The notes under the pieces were generated by a model that worked only from the letters and a program-made list of their open reading frames with translations, searched no databases and was not told where the DNA came from. Positions 36,795 through 47,496 of a stretch of 64,000 bases of DNA are shown piece after piece. Origin of the DNA: Bryobacteraceae bacterium. GTDB taxonomy: Bacteria; Acidobacteriota; Terriglobia; Bryobacterales; Bryobacteraceae. Every line of letters begins with the position of its first letter. The stretch's first letter is position 1. The translations under genes were made by a program, and so were the position numbers. The stretch lies in the NCBI GenBank assembly GCA_025056865.1, contig JANWVO010000054.1, positions 1 through 64,000 of the forward strand, written 5' to 3'.

Positions 36795-39700
36795 TCACCA
36801 TCCCGCCTGAAGGCTGAAGCGGAACGTGCGGCCTTCGTTCAGCGTGTTCGTGATCGCGCCGAAATTCGGGTTGGCCAGTTCGAAGCCCGGGGGCGCGAAC
36901 TGCGGCGTGTTGGTGAGATTGACGCTTTCGGCACGGAACACGACGCGCACGCCCGCGTCGGTCTGCCACGAGCGGCTCACCGCGGCGTTGACATTGGCGA
37001 TGCCCCCTTTTCGGAACGTGTTCCTGCCCAGGTTGCCCCGCGGCTCGCCGGGCCGGATGTAGGCGAAGGCGCTGCGCGGCAGCAGCGCATTCGAAGTATC
37101 CGGATCGCCGATCGTCCGGCCGAGAATGGAGGGGTCGAGCAGGTGCGGGCGGTCTCCTCCGTTGCCGTCCACGTTGCCGTAGCCGGGCGCGTCGCTGCCG
37201 GAAACCACGGTGAACGGCGTGCCCTTCTTGAGCAGCGCAACGGCCGACAGGCTCCACCCGCGCAGCGCCGCGCGCCGGGATGAGAACGAGTAGGATCCGC
37301 GCCAAAGGAAGGCGTGCGGCTGGTCGAAGTCGCTCAGCCCCTTCATGTCGCCTCGCGTTTCGTACTCCCACTGGCTGCGCGAGAGGCGCGAGTCGGCATC
37401 GTAGGCCGTGTTCGTGTAGGCGCTGCCCAGGTCCATGGCCTTGCTGAACCAGTAGGCGGACTCGAAGCTCAGCCCGCGCCATTGCGGGATGACCAGCGTC
37501 ACGCGCGCGGCATCGTAGTAGCCGCGCGAGCCGTTCAGCACCCAGCGTACGTCGGCGACGGAGGTGTCCGGGCGGCGGTCGTTGATCGTGGCCGTGGTGA
37601 GCGGCACGCCCGCCACCGGCCGCGCGCGGTTCCGGTACCACATGATGAGCAGCCTGTGCGACCGGCTGCCCACGTAGCCGGCCTCGAGCCTCGCCGCGCG
37701 GCCAAGCGCGCGTTCCCAGCTCGCGTTGTACTGGTAGCTGTAGGGCGTGGCCAGTTCCGGATCGAGCGCGTAGATGTTGCCCTTCACCTTCTGCGGATCT
37801 GCGCGGAGCGGGTCGAGCAGGTCGGGCGCCGGTACGGCGATCTTGACGCTGCCCGGCGGGCTGAAGCGGACCTGCGAGTACGTCACCGGGAAGATCTCGC
37901 CGAAGTGCACGCCCACGGCGGCCCGGATGACGCCGCCGCGCGGGCCAAGACCGCGCGCCAGGCCAAGCGATGGCGCCCAGTTGTTCCAGTCGCTGTCGTA
38001 AGGAACCACGTTGCGGCCGTTCACTTCCACCGGGCGGGTGGCCGCCTGCCAGCGGAGGCCGTAGCTCAGGTCCGTCGAGGGTCCAAGGCGGCGCCGGCCT
38101 CCGGCGTACGCGGCCGGCTCCCATGTGCGGAAGCCGCGGTGGATGTCGCCGATGCTCACGATGTGATTGGAAGGCGTGCCCATGCGGAGGTTGGTGATGG
38201 CATCGCGGCCAAAATCATTTCCGAAGGAGAAGAATCCGCGGTGCGCGTCGGTTTCCGCGCCGTTCATCTGGCGGCGGATGATTTCGAAGCCCGCCTGCCA
38301 TGCGGTGCGCGCTCCCTGCCGCCGCAGCGCGCCCGCCGCGCGGAACAGGTTCATCGCGCGGTCCAGCGGGATGATCGCCTGCGGCCCCAGCGTCTCCAGC
38401 CCGCCGGTCATCACCATCGGCCCCACAGAGTTCGGCTCGGGAACCAGCAGGGTGGCGAGGCGGTCGAATCCGGCGGTCCATTCCATCACGCTGCGCGCGT
38501 CCGGCGTGCGAGTCCAGGTGATGCGCGCGCGGTGGCTCTTGATGTGGGAGTCCGGGTTCTGTCCGGCGACGAGCTGAAAAGCATCCACGTCCTGGGACGT
38601 GAAGTCGTATACCAGCGCCAGCGCGTCCTGCCCGTCCAGCTTCTGGTCGATGCGTGCCCCTCCCATGCGGTGGTCGATGCGCTGCGGGGAGTTCGTGTTC
38701 AGCGCGCGGGGGTTGATGTCGGTGCGGTTGGGAGCCTCGCGTGGGTAGGCGTCCAGAAAGCGCTGCACGATGGCGCGCAGCGCCGGGTCCGCGGCCAGTG
38801 CCGTCCGCTCGTCCTCCCGCGGCACCAGCACGTTGCCGTTCACCTGGCCGCGGATCAGCCGCAGGCTTCCGTGCGTCTGCCACCATGCATTGCGCCAGGC
38901 GCGCCCCCCGGCGCGGAGACCTGCATCGTTCTCGCGCGCAGGCTTCACGTCGCCCACCTGAAAGAAAGTGCGCGCCGTGGTGACGCTGTTCAGATGCGCC
39001 CACCGCGCCTCGCCATGAAAATCCTGGCCGCGCCCCGGCGCAGCGTGGGGCGGGGCTCCGGGCACGTTGCCGAACTCCGCGCCGAAGTAACTGCGGTCGG
39101 GCTGAAACTCGCGCACGATGGTCGCCGTCACTCCGAGCCGCACGTTCAGCTCCTTCAGCGCGTTGTTGTCCACCAGGTTGAACTGCACGTTCTCGTTGCG
39201 CCGGCTCTCGCCGCTTTCCGTGTCTGCCGCGCCCAGCAGGTTCAGCTCTACGCGGCGGCGCTGCGCTTCCGTCCTTTCCTCAATGGGCGCCGTTCTTTCC
39301 GCCGCCTGCCGCAGCACGCGCAGCCTGGTCACAAACTCCGCCTTCTGACCGCTCAGCTCGAAATACAGCGACTCCCTGCGGTTCGGCGGCACGTCGGGCG
39401 TCGTGGCGTGCGTGACGCGCAGAAGCGCGCCCGCCGATACGGTCACCTCGAGCACGAGTCCGGGATAATCCACCAGCAGCACGGCTTCGTTGGACAACTC
39501 CGTTGTCCGCGCGCCCTCCCAGTGCTTCAGTGGGAATTCGGGATCGTCGCGGAAGCCTTCCGGCAGCCGCACCCGCCCCTGAACGTGCAACACCAGCCCG
39601 ATGCGGTGCTGCTGCTGGTCCATGGTCTCCACCCGGACGCGATCTTCCACCGTATCGCCCTCGATCCGCAGGTCGCGCTCGACGGAAACGTTCTCCCTGT

Positions 39701-41198
39701 ACTGCGGCTGCCGCGCCGCCACGCGCGCGGGGTCGAACCCAAGCAGCTCGCCGGGCGCCCAGCCCAGTTGTCCCTCGCCGTCGATCAGCACCGCGTTGTG
39801 CGCCTGGCCGCGCGTGTAGAACTCGCGGTGCAGCGGCGAGCCGTAGCCGACGGTGCCCGCATCATGCGTGATGTCCGTGGAGCCGTAGGCGGCCTCCCAG
39901 TTCAGCGCCTCCGCCTGCGCGTGCGACGGATCGAGCTGCCCGTAGTGAAAAAACAGTTGCCACTGGCCCTGTTTCAGCACGGCCATGCGGCTCGACTCGA
40001 GATTGCGGCTCCGCACCTCGGGCAAAGCTGGCCGCTTCGCCCGCCCGCCTTCTTCCGGCGGATCCAGCAGCGTGTCCCAGCTCAGGCGTTTCCGGGCTGT
40101 TTCCACGCCGATCCACGTCGGGAACACGCGCCGCGCGGCCTCGAGCAGCGCTTCGTTCGGCCACCGCTGGAAGCCGCCCGTTGTGTCCGCCGGCATCGGC
40201 AGCCGCCCATCCGGAAAGCGCAGCACGGAAGGCGCCAGCATCAGGTTCTCCGCGATCTCGGCCTCGCGCCGCAATTCGTCCAGCCTTCCTTCCAGTCCGG
40301 CGTAAATGAACAGCGGCAGCAGTGCGGAGACAACGTAAGAGTTGTAGCCGAAGGACTGCTCGATCCACAGGAAGTCGCTCGTGACGCCGTCCGCCATCTG
40401 CCGCCGCAGCCCGAAGGGCCCGTCTATGGCGCGTTCCCATAGCGGCCCGTCCCGCAGGCAGAGCGCCGCCATCGCCGTGGCGCTGCGCTGCCACACGGCG
40501 ATGTTGTGGACGCGTTGAAATGTCTCGTCCAGCAGCAGCGCCATCGGCCGCAGGAGCCGGTCCGCCCATTCCTTCCGCTGCCCGGGCGACGCCCGCTCCT
40601 GCACCAGCCGCGCCGCCTCTGCCAGCCGCACCAGCACGTTCGCCTCATCGAGGCTCTGATACATGAGCCGGGCCTTGCTCTTCTCCGTCTGCACCGGCCA
40701 CTTCTCGTAATTCGCGGCGTAGAAGTTGAGCTGGCGGATCACCCAGTCCGCGTAGCGGCCCTCGCCGGTGAGGCGCCATAACCGCGCCGCCTGGACCATC
40801 CGTTGCGTGTGGCGCGTGCGGAAGCCGAAGACCCATCCTCCCATCACCCTGTCGGAAACCCCCGGCGGCGGAACGGGCGTCCACGGCAGGAATGCGCCCG
40901 TCTTCCCGTCGACGAAGTCGTGCCACCAGCCGGCGATCCACTCGACGCGGTCCGTTGGGTGAGCCTCCATCCAGGCGTCGCACTCGGCCTGCTGCTCCCT
41001 GAGCCAGGCGGCCCACTGAGCGTCGCCCCGGACCTTCTTCCGCGCCTCGTCCCAGTCCTCCTTCGGCGTGCGGATGGGGGAGCCGGCATCGAAGATCTTC
41101 AGCCCGGAGAACGCGGACGCGGGAGCCGGCTTGGGAAAGCGCTCCTGCGCCGGCAGCGGGATCGCGAACGCCAGAAGGAGGGCCGCCCGGACTCTCAC
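36795..41198 (-). CDS. fusion: heparinase/alginate-lyase-type enzyme + outer-membrane receptor barrel
   Basis: A single uninterrupted frame of 1467 residues. Residues 1-18 are a signal peptide ending at PLPAQ. About 60-340 is the alpha-helical toroid of polysaccharide lyases ([49 protein letters not shown]). About 400-635 is the heparinase II/III beta-sandwich ([26 protein letters not shown], in part, with His near 470). After a charged linker, residue 645 on is an Oar-like TonB-dependent receptor of the acidobacterial type: [27 protein letters not shown], then about 20 amphipathic strands, ending in aromatic W. The usual carboxypeptidase-like N-domain and a clear plug or TonB box are missing. 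GTG at 41198 sits 6 nt after a minus -10. If real, the lyase faces the periplasm, tethered to its importer. Confidence 0.85.
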   Translation of the reverse strand: MRVRAALLLAFAIPLPAQERFPKPAPASAFSGLKIFDAGSPIRTPKEDWDEARKKVRGDAQWAAWLREQQAECDAWMEAHPTDRVEWIAGWWHDFVDGKTGAFLPWTPVPPPGVSDRVMGGWVFGFRTRHTQRMVQAARLWRLTGEGRYADWVIRQLNFYAANYEKWPVQTEKSKARLMYQSLDEANVLVRLAEAARLVQERASPGQRKEWADRLLRPMALLLDETFQRVHNIAVWQRSATAMAALCLRDGPLWERAIDGPFGLRRQMADGVTSDFLWIEQSFGYNSYVVSALLPLFIYAGLEGRLDELRREAEIAENLMLAPSVLRFPDGRLPMPADTTGGFQRWPNEALLEAARRVFPTWIGVETARKRLSWDTLLDPPEEGGRAKRPALPEVRSRNLESSRMAVLKQGQWQLFFHYGQLDPSHAQAEALNWEAAYGSTDITHDAGTVGYGSPLHREFYTRGQAHNAVLIDGEGQLGWAPGELLGFDPARVAARQPQYRENVSVERDLRIEGDTVEDRVRVETMDQQQHRIGLVLHVQGRVRLPEGFRDDPEFPLKHWEGARTTELSNEAVLLVDYPGLVLEVTVSAGALLRVTHATTPDVPPNRRESLYFELSGQKAEFVTRLRVLRQAAERTAPIEERTEAQRRRVELNLLGAADTESGESRRNENVQFNLVDNNALKELNVRLGVTATIVREFQPDRSYFGAEFGNVPGAPPHAAPGRGQDFHGEARWAHLNSVTTARTFFQVGDVKPARENDAGLRAGGRAWRNAWWQTHGSLRLIRGQVNGNVLVPREDERTALAADPALRAIVQRFLDAYPREAPNRTDINPRALNTNSPQRIDHRMGGARIDQKLDGQDALALVYDFTSQDVDAFQLVAGQNPDSHIKSHRARITWTRTPDARSVMEWTAGFDRLATLLVPEPNSVGPMVMTGGLETLGPQAIIPLDRAMNLFRAAGALRRQGARTAWQAGFEIIRRQMNGAETDAHRGFFSFGNDFGRDAITNLRMGTPSNHIVSIGDIHRGFRTWEPAAYAGGRRRLGPSTDLSYGLRWQAATRPVEVNGRNVVPYDSDWNNWAPSLGLARGLGPRGGVIRAAVGVHFGEIFPVTYSQVRFSPPGSVKIAVPAPDLLDPLRADPQKVKGNIYALDPELATPYSYQYNASWERALGRAARLEAGYVGSRSHRLLIMWYRNRARPVAGVPLTTATINDRRPDTSVADVRWVLNGSRGYYDAARVTLVIPQWRGLSFESAYWFSKAMDLGSAYTNTAYDADSRLSRSQWEYETRGDMKGLSDFDQPHAFLWRGSYSFSSRRAALRGWSLSAVALLKKGTPFTVVSGSDAPGYGNVDGNGGDRPHLLDPSILGRTIGDPDTSNALLPRSAFAYIRPGEPRGNLGRNTFRKGGIANVNAAVSRSWQTDAGVRVVFRAESVNLTNTPQFAPPGFELANPNFGAITNTLNEGRTFRFSLQAGW

Positions 41199-41204
41199 AC
41201 CCGC

Positions 41205-41214
41205 AGTCTATAAT
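41205..41214. promoter_or_regulatory. back-to-back -10 elements, fusion gene / PQQ dehydrogenase
   Basis: AGTCTATAAT holds plus TATAAT (41209-41214, perfect) and minus TAGACT (41210 to 41205), sharing TA. The minus start codon is 6 nt beyond its element, and the plus ATG (41228) is 14 nt beyond its own. Confidence 0.55.
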
Positions 41215-41227
41215 GGCGGCATTCCCG

Positions 41228-43309
41228 ATGCTGGGCCGCATTGTTGTTTTCGCGCTTTCTCTTGCCGTTTCCGCGCAGGAGTGGCCGCTGTATCACGGCG
41301 GATATGAGAACACCAAGTATTCCCCGCTGAAACAGATCCACACCGGAAATGTTTCGCGGCTCGCGCTGGCCTGGAAGTTCGATACTGGCGACGCCGGCAA
41401 AGACACCGAGATGCAGTGCAATCCGCTGGTGCGCCACGGCGTGATGTACGTGAGCTCGCCCCGGCTCCGCGTCTTCGCCCTCGACGCCGCCACCGGCCGC
41501 CCGCTCTGGCGGTTCGATCCGCACGAGGGCAGGGATCCCGGCACGGCGAAGTTCCGCCACCGCGGATTCAATTACTGGGAGTCCGGCAACGACAGGCGCC
41601 TGTATTTCGCCGCGGGCCCGTGGCTTTGGTGCCTGAATGCCCGCACCGGAACGCCGGTGCGCTCGTTCGGCAGCAACGGAAGGATCGACCTCAGGGAGAA
41701 CCTCGGCCGCGATGCTTCGGGGCTCACGGTGACATTGACGACACCTGGTGTCATTTACAGGGACCTGCTGATCATCGGCAGCCTGGTCAGCGAGTCGCTG
41801 CCTGCCGCGCCGGGCCACATCCGTGCTTACGACGTCCGCACCGGCCGGCTGCGCTGGATCTTCCACACCATTCCGCATCCTGGCGAATTCGGCTACGAAA
41901 CGTGGCCAAAAGACGCCTGGCAATCCATCGGCGGGGCCAACGCATGGGGCGGGCTTGCACTGGACGAAAAGCGCGGCATCGTCTTCGCGCCCACCGGCTC
42001 TGCCACGTACGACTTCTACGGCGCCAACCGCCACGGCGACAATCTCTTCGCAAACTGCCTGATCGCCCTCGACGCCGCCACCGGGAAACGCCTGTGGCAT
42101 TTCCAGTTCGTGCGGCACGACCTGTGGGACCGCGACCTGCCCACGGCTCCGACGCTCGTCCGGGTCCGCCGCAACGGGCGCGTCATCGACGCCGTCGCGC
42201 AGATCACCAAGAGCGGCCACGTGTGGGTGTTCGACCGCGTCACTGGCGAGAGCCTCTTCCCCTACCAGGAGATCGAGGTGCCGCGCTCCGACGTGGAGGG
42301 CGAATGGACGGCTCCGAAGCAGGTGCTGCCGCTTGCCCCGCCTCCGTTCGCGCGCCAGATGTTCACGGAGGACATCGTCACGCGCCGCACCCCGGAGGCG
42401 CATGCCGACGTGCTGCGGCGTCTGCGCGGATACCGCAACGGGCCGCAGTTCACTCCGCCCAGCCTGGAAGGCACGATCCTGTTTCCAGGCTTCGATGGCG
42501 GCGGCGAGTGGGGCGGGGCCACGTGGGACCCCGAGACGGGCCTCTTCTACGTGAACTCGAACGAAATGGCCTGGGTCATCCGGCTCGTGGAGCGCAAGGA
42601 GGAGAAGCGCATCACCGGACGTACGCTGTATCAGCGCCAGTGCGCCTCGTGCCACCGCGACAACTTCGCCGGCTCGCCGCCGGAGTTTCCTTCGCTTGTC
42701 AACCTCGCGGGGCGGCGCAGCTTGGAGCAGGTCCGCGAGATCGTGAAAAAGGGCGCGGGACGGATGCCCGGCTACGCGCACCTGGGCGAAGCATCGCTGG
42801 AGGCCATTCTTGCCTACATCCTTCAGGGGCAGGAGAAGGAAGTGGCGGATGCACCGCGCGCGCCCTCGCCCATCGACCTGAAGTACCGCCTCGATGGATA
42901 CACGCGCTTCACGGATCCCGACGGATACCCAGCGGTCGCGCCGCCCTGGGGCACGCTGAACGCGCTGGACCTGAACCGAGGTGAATACCGTTGGCGCATC
43001 CCGCTGGGCGAGATCCCGGCGCTGGCAAAGCAGGGCCTCCGCAACACCGGAAGCGAGAACTACGGAGGTTCCATCGTCACCGCCGGAGGGCTGCTCTTCA
43101 TCGGCGCCACGAACTCCGACGCGAAATTCCGCGCCTTCGACAAGCTCACCGGCGAGCTGCTTTGGGAATTCCAGATGGATGCCGCCGGCAACGCCACGCC
43201 CGCCACGTACATGGCCAACGGCAGGCAGTTCGTTGTCATCGGCGCGGGGGGCGGCAAGTGGGGCAATCCCTCCGGCGGCACGTACTACGCGTTCGCGCTG
43301 CCGGACTGA
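41228..43309 (+). CDS. PQQ-dependent dehydrogenase with inserted haem-c domain
   Basis: 693 residues. Signal peptide [17 protein letters not shown], then an eight-bladed quinoprotein propeller. Blade text includes [26 protein letters not shown], and at the end [20 protein letters not shown] and [11 protein letters not shown] cytochrome-c module is inserted near residues 460-555 with CASCH at 472-476 and candidate Met ligand in GRMPGYAHL. The propeller then resumes, so electrons probably pass from PQQ to the haem and on to a periplasmic carrier. The family oxidises sugars or alcohols; no vicinal disulfide of the methanol type is evident. ATG 41228 is preferred to 41213, which lies inside the -10. 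Confidence 0.9.
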   Translation: MLGRIVVFALSLAVSAQEWPLYHGGYENTKYSPLKQIHTGNVSRLALAWKFDTGDAGKDTEMQCNPLVRHGVMYVSSPRLRVFALDAATGRPLWRFDPHEGRDPGTAKFRHRGFNYWESGNDRRLYFAAGPWLWCLNARTGTPVRSFGSNGRIDLRENLGRDASGLTVTLTTPGVIYRDLLIIGSLVSESLPAAPGHIRAYDVRTGRLRWIFHTIPHPGEFGYETWPKDAWQSIGGANAWGGLALDEKRGIVFAPTGSATYDFYGANRHGDNLFANCLIALDAATGKRLWHFQFVRHDLWDRDLPTAPTLVRVRRNGRVIDAVAQITKSGHVWVFDRVTGESLFPYQEIEVPRSDVEGEWTAPKQVLPLAPPPFARQMFTEDIVTRRTPEAHADVLRRLRGYRNGPQFTPPSLEGTILFPGFDGGGEWGGATWDPETGLFYVNSNEMAWVIRLVERKEEKRITGRTLYQRQCASCHRDNFAGSPPEFPSLVNLAGRRSLEQVREIVKKGAGRMPGYAHLGEASLEAILAYILQGQEKEVADAPRAPSPIDLKYRLDGYTRFTDPDGYPAVAPPWGTLNALDLNRGEYRWRIPLGEIPALAKQGLRNTGSENYGGSIVTAGGLLFIGATNSDAKFRAFDKLTGELLWEFQMDAAGNATPATYMANGRQFVVIGAGGGKWGNPSGGTYYAFALPD

Positions 43310-43315
43310 TCCGGT

Positions 43316-45592
43316 TCAGCGCGCCACCTTCTCCACCTTCACTGCGGCAATCTTGAACTCGGGCTCGCGCGAAACCGGATCGTAGGCGTCGATGGTCAGC
43401 TCGTTGACCAGCCTTCCGGGATCGTGGAAGTGGATGAACACGCTGCCCTCGCGCCCGTTTTCGTTCTCTTTCACGGTGAGTTCGCGCGACCCGCGCCGGG
43501 ACGAGATCCGCACCGTGTCGCCGTCGGCCAGCCCCAGCCGTTTCATGTCCGCAGGGTGCATCTCTGCCACCGCCTCCAGCCGCGTGGCCTTCAGCGAGGG
43601 CACGCTGCCTGTCATGGTTGCCGTGTGCCAGTGCTCCAGCACGCGGCCCGTGTTCAGGATGAGCGGATACTCGGTGTCTGCCTGCTCGTTGGGCGCCTTC
43701 TGGTCCCGCATCCAGACGACGGCCCTGCCATCGGGACGGCCGTAGAACAGAATCGGCTCAGGATGATCGGGCGGAACCAGGGGATCCTCGCCCCGCACAT
43801 AGCGCCGCTTCGTGCCCGGATGGCCTTGCGCGGGCAGCGGCCACAGCAGCCCGTGCGCTTCGCGAAGCCGCTCGCGCGTCATGCCGCTGAAATCGTAAGC
43901 CGTGCCCCTGCACACGCGCAGGATCTCTTCCCACACATCGGCCGCGTTGCGGAACGGCAGCAGATTCTCATGGCCGAGCCGCCGGCCCAGCTCGAGCAGG
44001 ATCTCAAGATCAGGCCGCGCTTCGCCCGGAGGATCCACTGCCTTCTCCAGGAGCTGATACCGCCTTTCGGAGCAGCCGTAGACGCCTTCCTTCTCCACCC
44101 ACAGCGCGGCAGGCAGGACGACGTCGGCGAGTTCTGTCGTGCGCGTCGGGTGGAAGGCGTCTGCCACCACGAGGAACGTGTCCGGCGACGCCATGGCCTT
44201 GCGGTAGCGGTTCGCGTTCGGAAGGCTCTGTCCCGGGTTCGTGCACATCACATAGAGGCACTTCACCTCGCCCGACTCGAGCGCCTGGAACAGATCCACC
44301 GCAGACAGCCCCGGGTTCGGGCTGAGCCGTCCGGGGGGCAGGCCCCAGAGCTTCTCCATTTCCGCCCGGTGCTGCGGGTTGGCCACCAGCCGGCCGTAAG
44401 GCAGCAGGTGAGCCAGCGCGCCGCCGTCGCGCACGCCTCCGCAGGCGTTCGGCTGGCCGGTGAGCGAGAACGGAGTTGAGCCGGGCCGGCCGATCTTGCC
44501 GGTGATCAGGCTCAGGTTCATGATCAGGTTGTTCAGCCAGACGCCCTGCGTGCGCTGGTTGACGCCCATCGTCCACAGCGACATGGCTTCACGGCCGCGC
44601 GCGCCGAACCAGCGCGCTGCGGTGACGATGTCTTCGGCGCGGCACCCCGAGTCGGCCGCGGCGCGCTCGGGCGTGTAAGCCTCCAGGAACCGCCTGTAGT
44701 CCTCCCAGGTCCTGTTGGTCTCCGTGCCCTGGCCGAAGACGGCGTGCTTGCGCAGAAACTCCTCGTCAGCCAGCCCTTCCTTCACGATGACATGCGCCAT
44801 CGCGTTGAGGATGGAAAGATCCATGCCTGGCCTGCACGCCAGATGCAGGTCCGCCCAGGCAGCCGTGCGCGTCCGGCGCGGGTCGATCACGATGATTTTC
44901 GCCGCCGGGTTCTTCTCCTTCCGGTTCAGGATCCGCATCCAGAGCACTGGATGCGCCTCGGCCATGTTGGACCCTACGATGAGGAACACGTCGGCGTGAT
45001 CGAGATCCTCATAACAGCCCATCGGCTCGTCCTTGCCGAAGGCCGTCGTATACCCGCCCGCCGCAGACGCCATGCAGAGCCGCGGATTGCCGTCCACATT
45101 GTTGGTGCCGATGCCAGCGCGGAACAGCTTGTTGGCGACGTAAGTCTCTTCTGTCAGCGCCTGTCCGGAGCCGTAGAAAGCGACCGAATCCGGCCCATGC
45201 CTGCTGATCGCTTCCCGGAAACGCGCCGCCACCAGCTCCATCGCCTCCTGCCAGCTCGCCCGGACCAGCCGGCCGTCCTTGCGGATGAGCGGATGCTTCA
45301 GGCGCGATGGAGCGTCCAGAATCTCGATCAGCTTCGCGCCCTTCACGCACAGGAACCCGCGATTATGGTTTTGCGGATCGCCCTTGATGGCCACGGCGCG
45401 CGCGCCCGCCGGCGCAGTCCTCACGCCGACATATACGCCGCAGCCGGTGCCGCAGTAGCGGCAGACGGTCTTCACCCAGCGGTCGGGCTCCTGCGGCACG
45501 AATCCCAGAAGCGGCATCCATTCGGCCTGCCCGGCAAGCACGCCGGCCGATGTCACTACGGGAAGATGCAGCAATTTTCTTCTCGTCAACAT
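43316..45592 (-). CDS. napA: NapA-like periplasmic molybdopterin nitrate reductase
   Basis: 758 residues. The N-terminal TRRKLLHLPVVTSAGVLAG is a probable Tat signal. The [4Fe-4S] site is Cys44-x2-Cys47-x3-Cys51-x30-Cys82, with Lys84 after it. Mo ligand Cys173 lies in GNPRLCMASA, the NapA/NasA pattern. Later segments include GVNQRTQGVWLNN, TGKIGRPGSTPFSLTGQPNACGG (in part) and RVLEHWHTATMTG. Export, and the adjoining cytochrome and nrfHA genes, favour a periplasmic (Nap) over an assimilatory (Nas) role. No napB, napC or napD is adjacent. It is the third gene of the minus-strand operon, 2 bp after the cytochrome gene. Confidence 0.88.
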   Translation of the reverse strand: MLTRRKLLHLPVVTSAGVLAGQAEWMPLLGFVPQEPDRWVKTVCRYCGTGCGVYVGVRTAPAGARAVAIKGDPQNHNRGFLCVKGAKLIEILDAPSRLKHPLIRKDGRLVRASWQEAMELVAARFREAISRHGPDSVAFYGSGQALTEETYVANKLFRAGIGTNNVDGNPRLCMASAAGGYTTAFGKDEPMGCYEDLDHADVFLIVGSNMAEAHPVLWMRILNRKEKNPAAKIIVIDPRRTRTAAWADLHLACRPGMDLSILNAMAHVIVKEGLADEEFLRKHAVFGQGTETNRTWEDYRRFLEAYTPERAAADSGCRAEDIVTAARWFGARGREAMSLWTMGVNQRTQGVWLNNLIMNLSLITGKIGRPGSTPFSLTGQPNACGGVRDGGALAHLLPYGRLVANPQHRAEMEKLWGLPPGRLSPNPGLSAVDLFQALESGEVKCLYVMCTNPGQSLPNANRYRKAMASPDTFLVVADAFHPTRTTELADVVLPAALWVEKEGVYGCSERRYQLLEKAVDPPGEARPDLEILLELGRRLGHENLLPFRNAADVWEEILRVCRGTAYDFSGMTRERLREAHGLLWPLPAQGHPGTKRRYVRGEDPLVPPDHPEPILFYGRPDGRAVVWMRDQKAPNEQADTEYPLILNTGRVLEHWHTATMTGSVPSLKATRLEAVAEMHPADMKRLGLADGDTVRISSRRGSRELTVKENENGREGSVFIHFHDPGRLVNELTIDAYDPVSREPEFKIAAVKVEKVAR

Positions 45593-45594
45593 GC

Positions 45595-45990
45595 TCACTT
45601 TGCAGCTCCTCCTTTGGCGCTGGCCGGCCTGTGCCACAGGCTGCGGTGCGGGTTCAACCCGTGCGGCGTGTGGCAGGAAAAGCAGTCTTTCCCCTTCATG
45701 CCCGCCTGGCGCAGGTCTTCCACCTGCCGGGCATGGCAGGCGACGCACTTCTCCGCGCCCGGCCTGCGGAGAAAGTTTGCGCCCACGGCGTTGTGGCAGG
45801 TGATGCAGGGCACCATGCGTGTGCCATGCTTCGACGCTTCCCAGTCCGCGGCGATCTCCGGAGACAGCGTCCGGTGACATTCCAGGCACTCGCCGCTCGC
45901 GCCGCCGATGTCCGGATGCGCGGGCTGGGCGGCCTTCCGCTGTGCTGCCGCCGCAGCGGCGGCGAGGATCAAGAAGACTATGACGCGCAT
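45595..45990 (-). CDS. exported tetrahaem cytochrome c
   Basis: 131 residues. Signal peptide MRVIVFLILAAAAAAAQ, then four CxxCH haem sites: CLECH, CITCH, CVACH, CFSCH, with spacing of 20-30 residues and extra His for bis-His ligation. This matches small periplasmic tetrahaem electron carriers such as NapM of sulfate reducers. It is placed 2 bp before the NapA-like gene and 9 bp after the porin gene, so it is the likely electron donor to that reductase in place of NapB. It could also exchange electrons with NrfH. Confidence 0.88.
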   Translation of the reverse strand: MRVIVFLILAAAAAAAQRKAAQPAHPDIGGASGECLECHRTLSPEIAADWEASKHGTRMVPCITCHNAVGANFLRRPGAEKCVACHARQVEDLRQAGMKGKDCFSCHTPHGLNPHRSLWHRPASAKGGAAK

Positions 45991-45999
45991 GAAAACACC

Positions 46000-47445
46000 T
46001 CAGAACCGGTAGGTCAGTTCGAGATAACCGAAGTTTCCGTTGCCGCGCTGCGGGTAGATGCGCCGGACGGCGGCCTTTCCCTGCATATGGCCGAAGTATC
46101 CGCCGAAGCCGACATGAGCGCTCAGGTTGACATCGCAGCTTGCGTCCCACAGGTTGGCGATGGAACGCGCGCCGCCTGTATTCCTGCCCGAATAGCCGAA
46201 GCTCCAGGGCTGGAAAGCGCCTCCCCCGGCATACCAGAGATCGGCGGCTTCCGTCAGGCGGACCGCATGGTATTCGCTCCGCACCGTGACTTTTCCATGC
46301 GGCCGCAGCGTAAGCATGCCGAAGTAGTCCTGGCTGTTCATCATGTTGTAGAACGGCGTGCGGGCGAAAGGCCGCGGCGTTGGCAGCAGTTGGTGGAAGG
46401 TGCCATGGCGTCTGTCGGTGGGATCCTTGTCGCCGCTGGCGTGCGCCAGGCCCGCCTCGAGCCACGGCTTCAGCCGCTTCAGCGCCGGCGGTTGCCAGCC
46501 GCCTTCCAGATTCACCGCGCCCGCGCGGTGATCGAGCGCGCCCCATCGGCCTGTCTGGAGGGCGGCCCAGACAAGCGCGTTGAACGAGCCCGCGCGCGTC
46601 TGCCGGTTGTACAGGTAGTGAAAGGTGACAGTGCCCAGCCGGATGTTGCCGGAATCACGCTGCCGTGCGGCCAGCGGGCGGTTGTCCGTCTTGAGCACGT
46701 GCCGCCAGTCCTGGTAGTAGATGGCGCTGACGCGCCATTCGCCTGCATTCTTCCCGTCGCCTGTCTGCCCCGTGGCAGAAACCGTGGCGAAGCCCGTCCT
46801 GAGTTGTCCCCAGCCGTCCGTCTGGAACGCACCGCGCGTCGCGATGACGGCCAGCGCGGTCACATTCAGCCTCGGCCGGCCCAGCGTGTAGTGCACGCCG
46901 TCAAAGCTCCTGCCTGTGTGCGTCCAGGCGAACGGGCCGATCAGGCGCTGGTTGATGCGGTCGCGCTTCAGCGCCGCCAGCGTGGGATCCTTCGGGGATA
47001 CCTCGCCGCCGTCCATCCATTCGAAACGCCCCAGGCGGAGGCTCTGGGTCCTGTCGCCGAACAGCCCCTTCCACCGGAGGAAGCCCTGCTTGGGAAAGAT
47101 CATGGCCGGGTTCCGGCTCCCGCCATTGGCTGCGAAGTAGGTGGCGCCCAGGCCGAGCTGCCCCTGCGGCGCAGCGGCGATGGCGCGCTCCGGCAGCCCG
47201 AGAAGGAAGGGCGCCGCCAGCTCCAGTTGCCAGTCGAAATCTCCGCGCGCCTGCGCCAGGCTCACCCGAAGGATGTTGCCGCTGAAGGCGTAGCGGTGGT
47301 CGCCGGAGCCCTCGAACCAGTCCCAGATCTCCGCGCGGGTGCGGAAACCCCCGGTGATCCGCACCGGGCTGCCGGAAGGGGCTGCCGTCTGCGCGAGGAC
47401 GGTCGCGGCGGCGGCGAGGGTAGGAAGAAGAATGCGAAACATCAT
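46000..47445 (-). CDS. outer-membrane porin, alginate-export (AlgE-like) family
   Basis: 481 residues. Signal peptide ending near LAQTAAPSG, then alternating amphipathic strands typical of an 18-strand barrel: ITGGFRTRAEIWDWF, GNILRVSLAQARGDFDWQLEL in part, LRLGRFEWMDGGE. It ends GNFGYLELTYRF with the terminal Phe used for outer-membrane insertion. The family carries anionic substrates, and here nitrate/nitrite uptake is a reasonable guess from context. It starts at ATG 47445 (or 47442), about 9 bp after TACTCT, with no ribosome site. First gene of the porin-cytochrome-napA operon. Confidence 0.85.
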   Translation of the reverse strand: MMFRILLPTLAAAATVLAQTAAPSGSPVRITGGFRTRAEIWDWFEGSGDHRYAFSGNILRVSLAQARGDFDWQLELAAPFLLGLPERAIAAAPQGQLGLGATYFAANGGSRNPAMIFPKQGFLRWKGLFGDRTQSLRLGRFEWMDGGEVSPKDPTLAALKRDRINQRLIGPFAWTHTGRSFDGVHYTLGRPRLNVTALAVIATRGAFQTDGWGQLRTGFATVSATGQTGDGKNAGEWRVSAIYYQDWRHVLKTDNRPLAARQRDSGNIRLGTVTFHYLYNRQTRAGSFNALVWAALQTGRWGALDHRAGAVNLEGGWQPPALKRLKPWLEAGLAHASGDKDPTDRRHGTFHQLLPTPRPFARTPFYNMMNSQDYFGMLTLRPHGKVTVRSEYHAVRLTEAADLWYAGGGAFQPWSFGYSGRNTGGARSIANLWDASCDVNLSAHVGFGGYFGHMQGKAAVRRIYPQRGNGNFGYLELTYRF

Positions 47446-47453
47446 GAAATGCC

Positions 47454-47459
47454 AGAGTA
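47454..47459 (-). promoter_or_regulatory. -10 element of the porin-cytochrome-napA operon
   Basis: TACTCT reads from 47459 to 47454. The predicted start near 47447 is 41-42 bp from the centre of the TGTGA-N6-TCACA site. No -35 is recognisable, as expected for an activator-dependent promoter. Confidence 0.5.
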
Positions 47460-47480
47460 AAAGGTCTCTTTGCCTTCCAC

Positions 47481-47496
47481 TGTGACTCGAATCACA
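47481..47496. promoter_or_regulatory. CRP/FNR-family operator between napA-type and nrfHA operons
   Basis: TGTGACTCGAATCACA: both half-sites match the CRP consensus TGTGA-N6-TCACA exactly, and the central TCGA is itself palindromic, so the dyad is near perfect over 16 bp. Its centre (47488.5) lies about 42.5 bp from the predicted nrfH start and 41.5 bp from the predicted porin start. That is the class II activator distance for both directions. Confidence 0.75.

Noticed and set aside
36795-41198. Two separate genes instead of a fusion
   Set aside because: No stop, frame change, or start codon with a ribosome site was found in the linker around residue 630-650. The possibility is kept as the stated refutation, not as the call.
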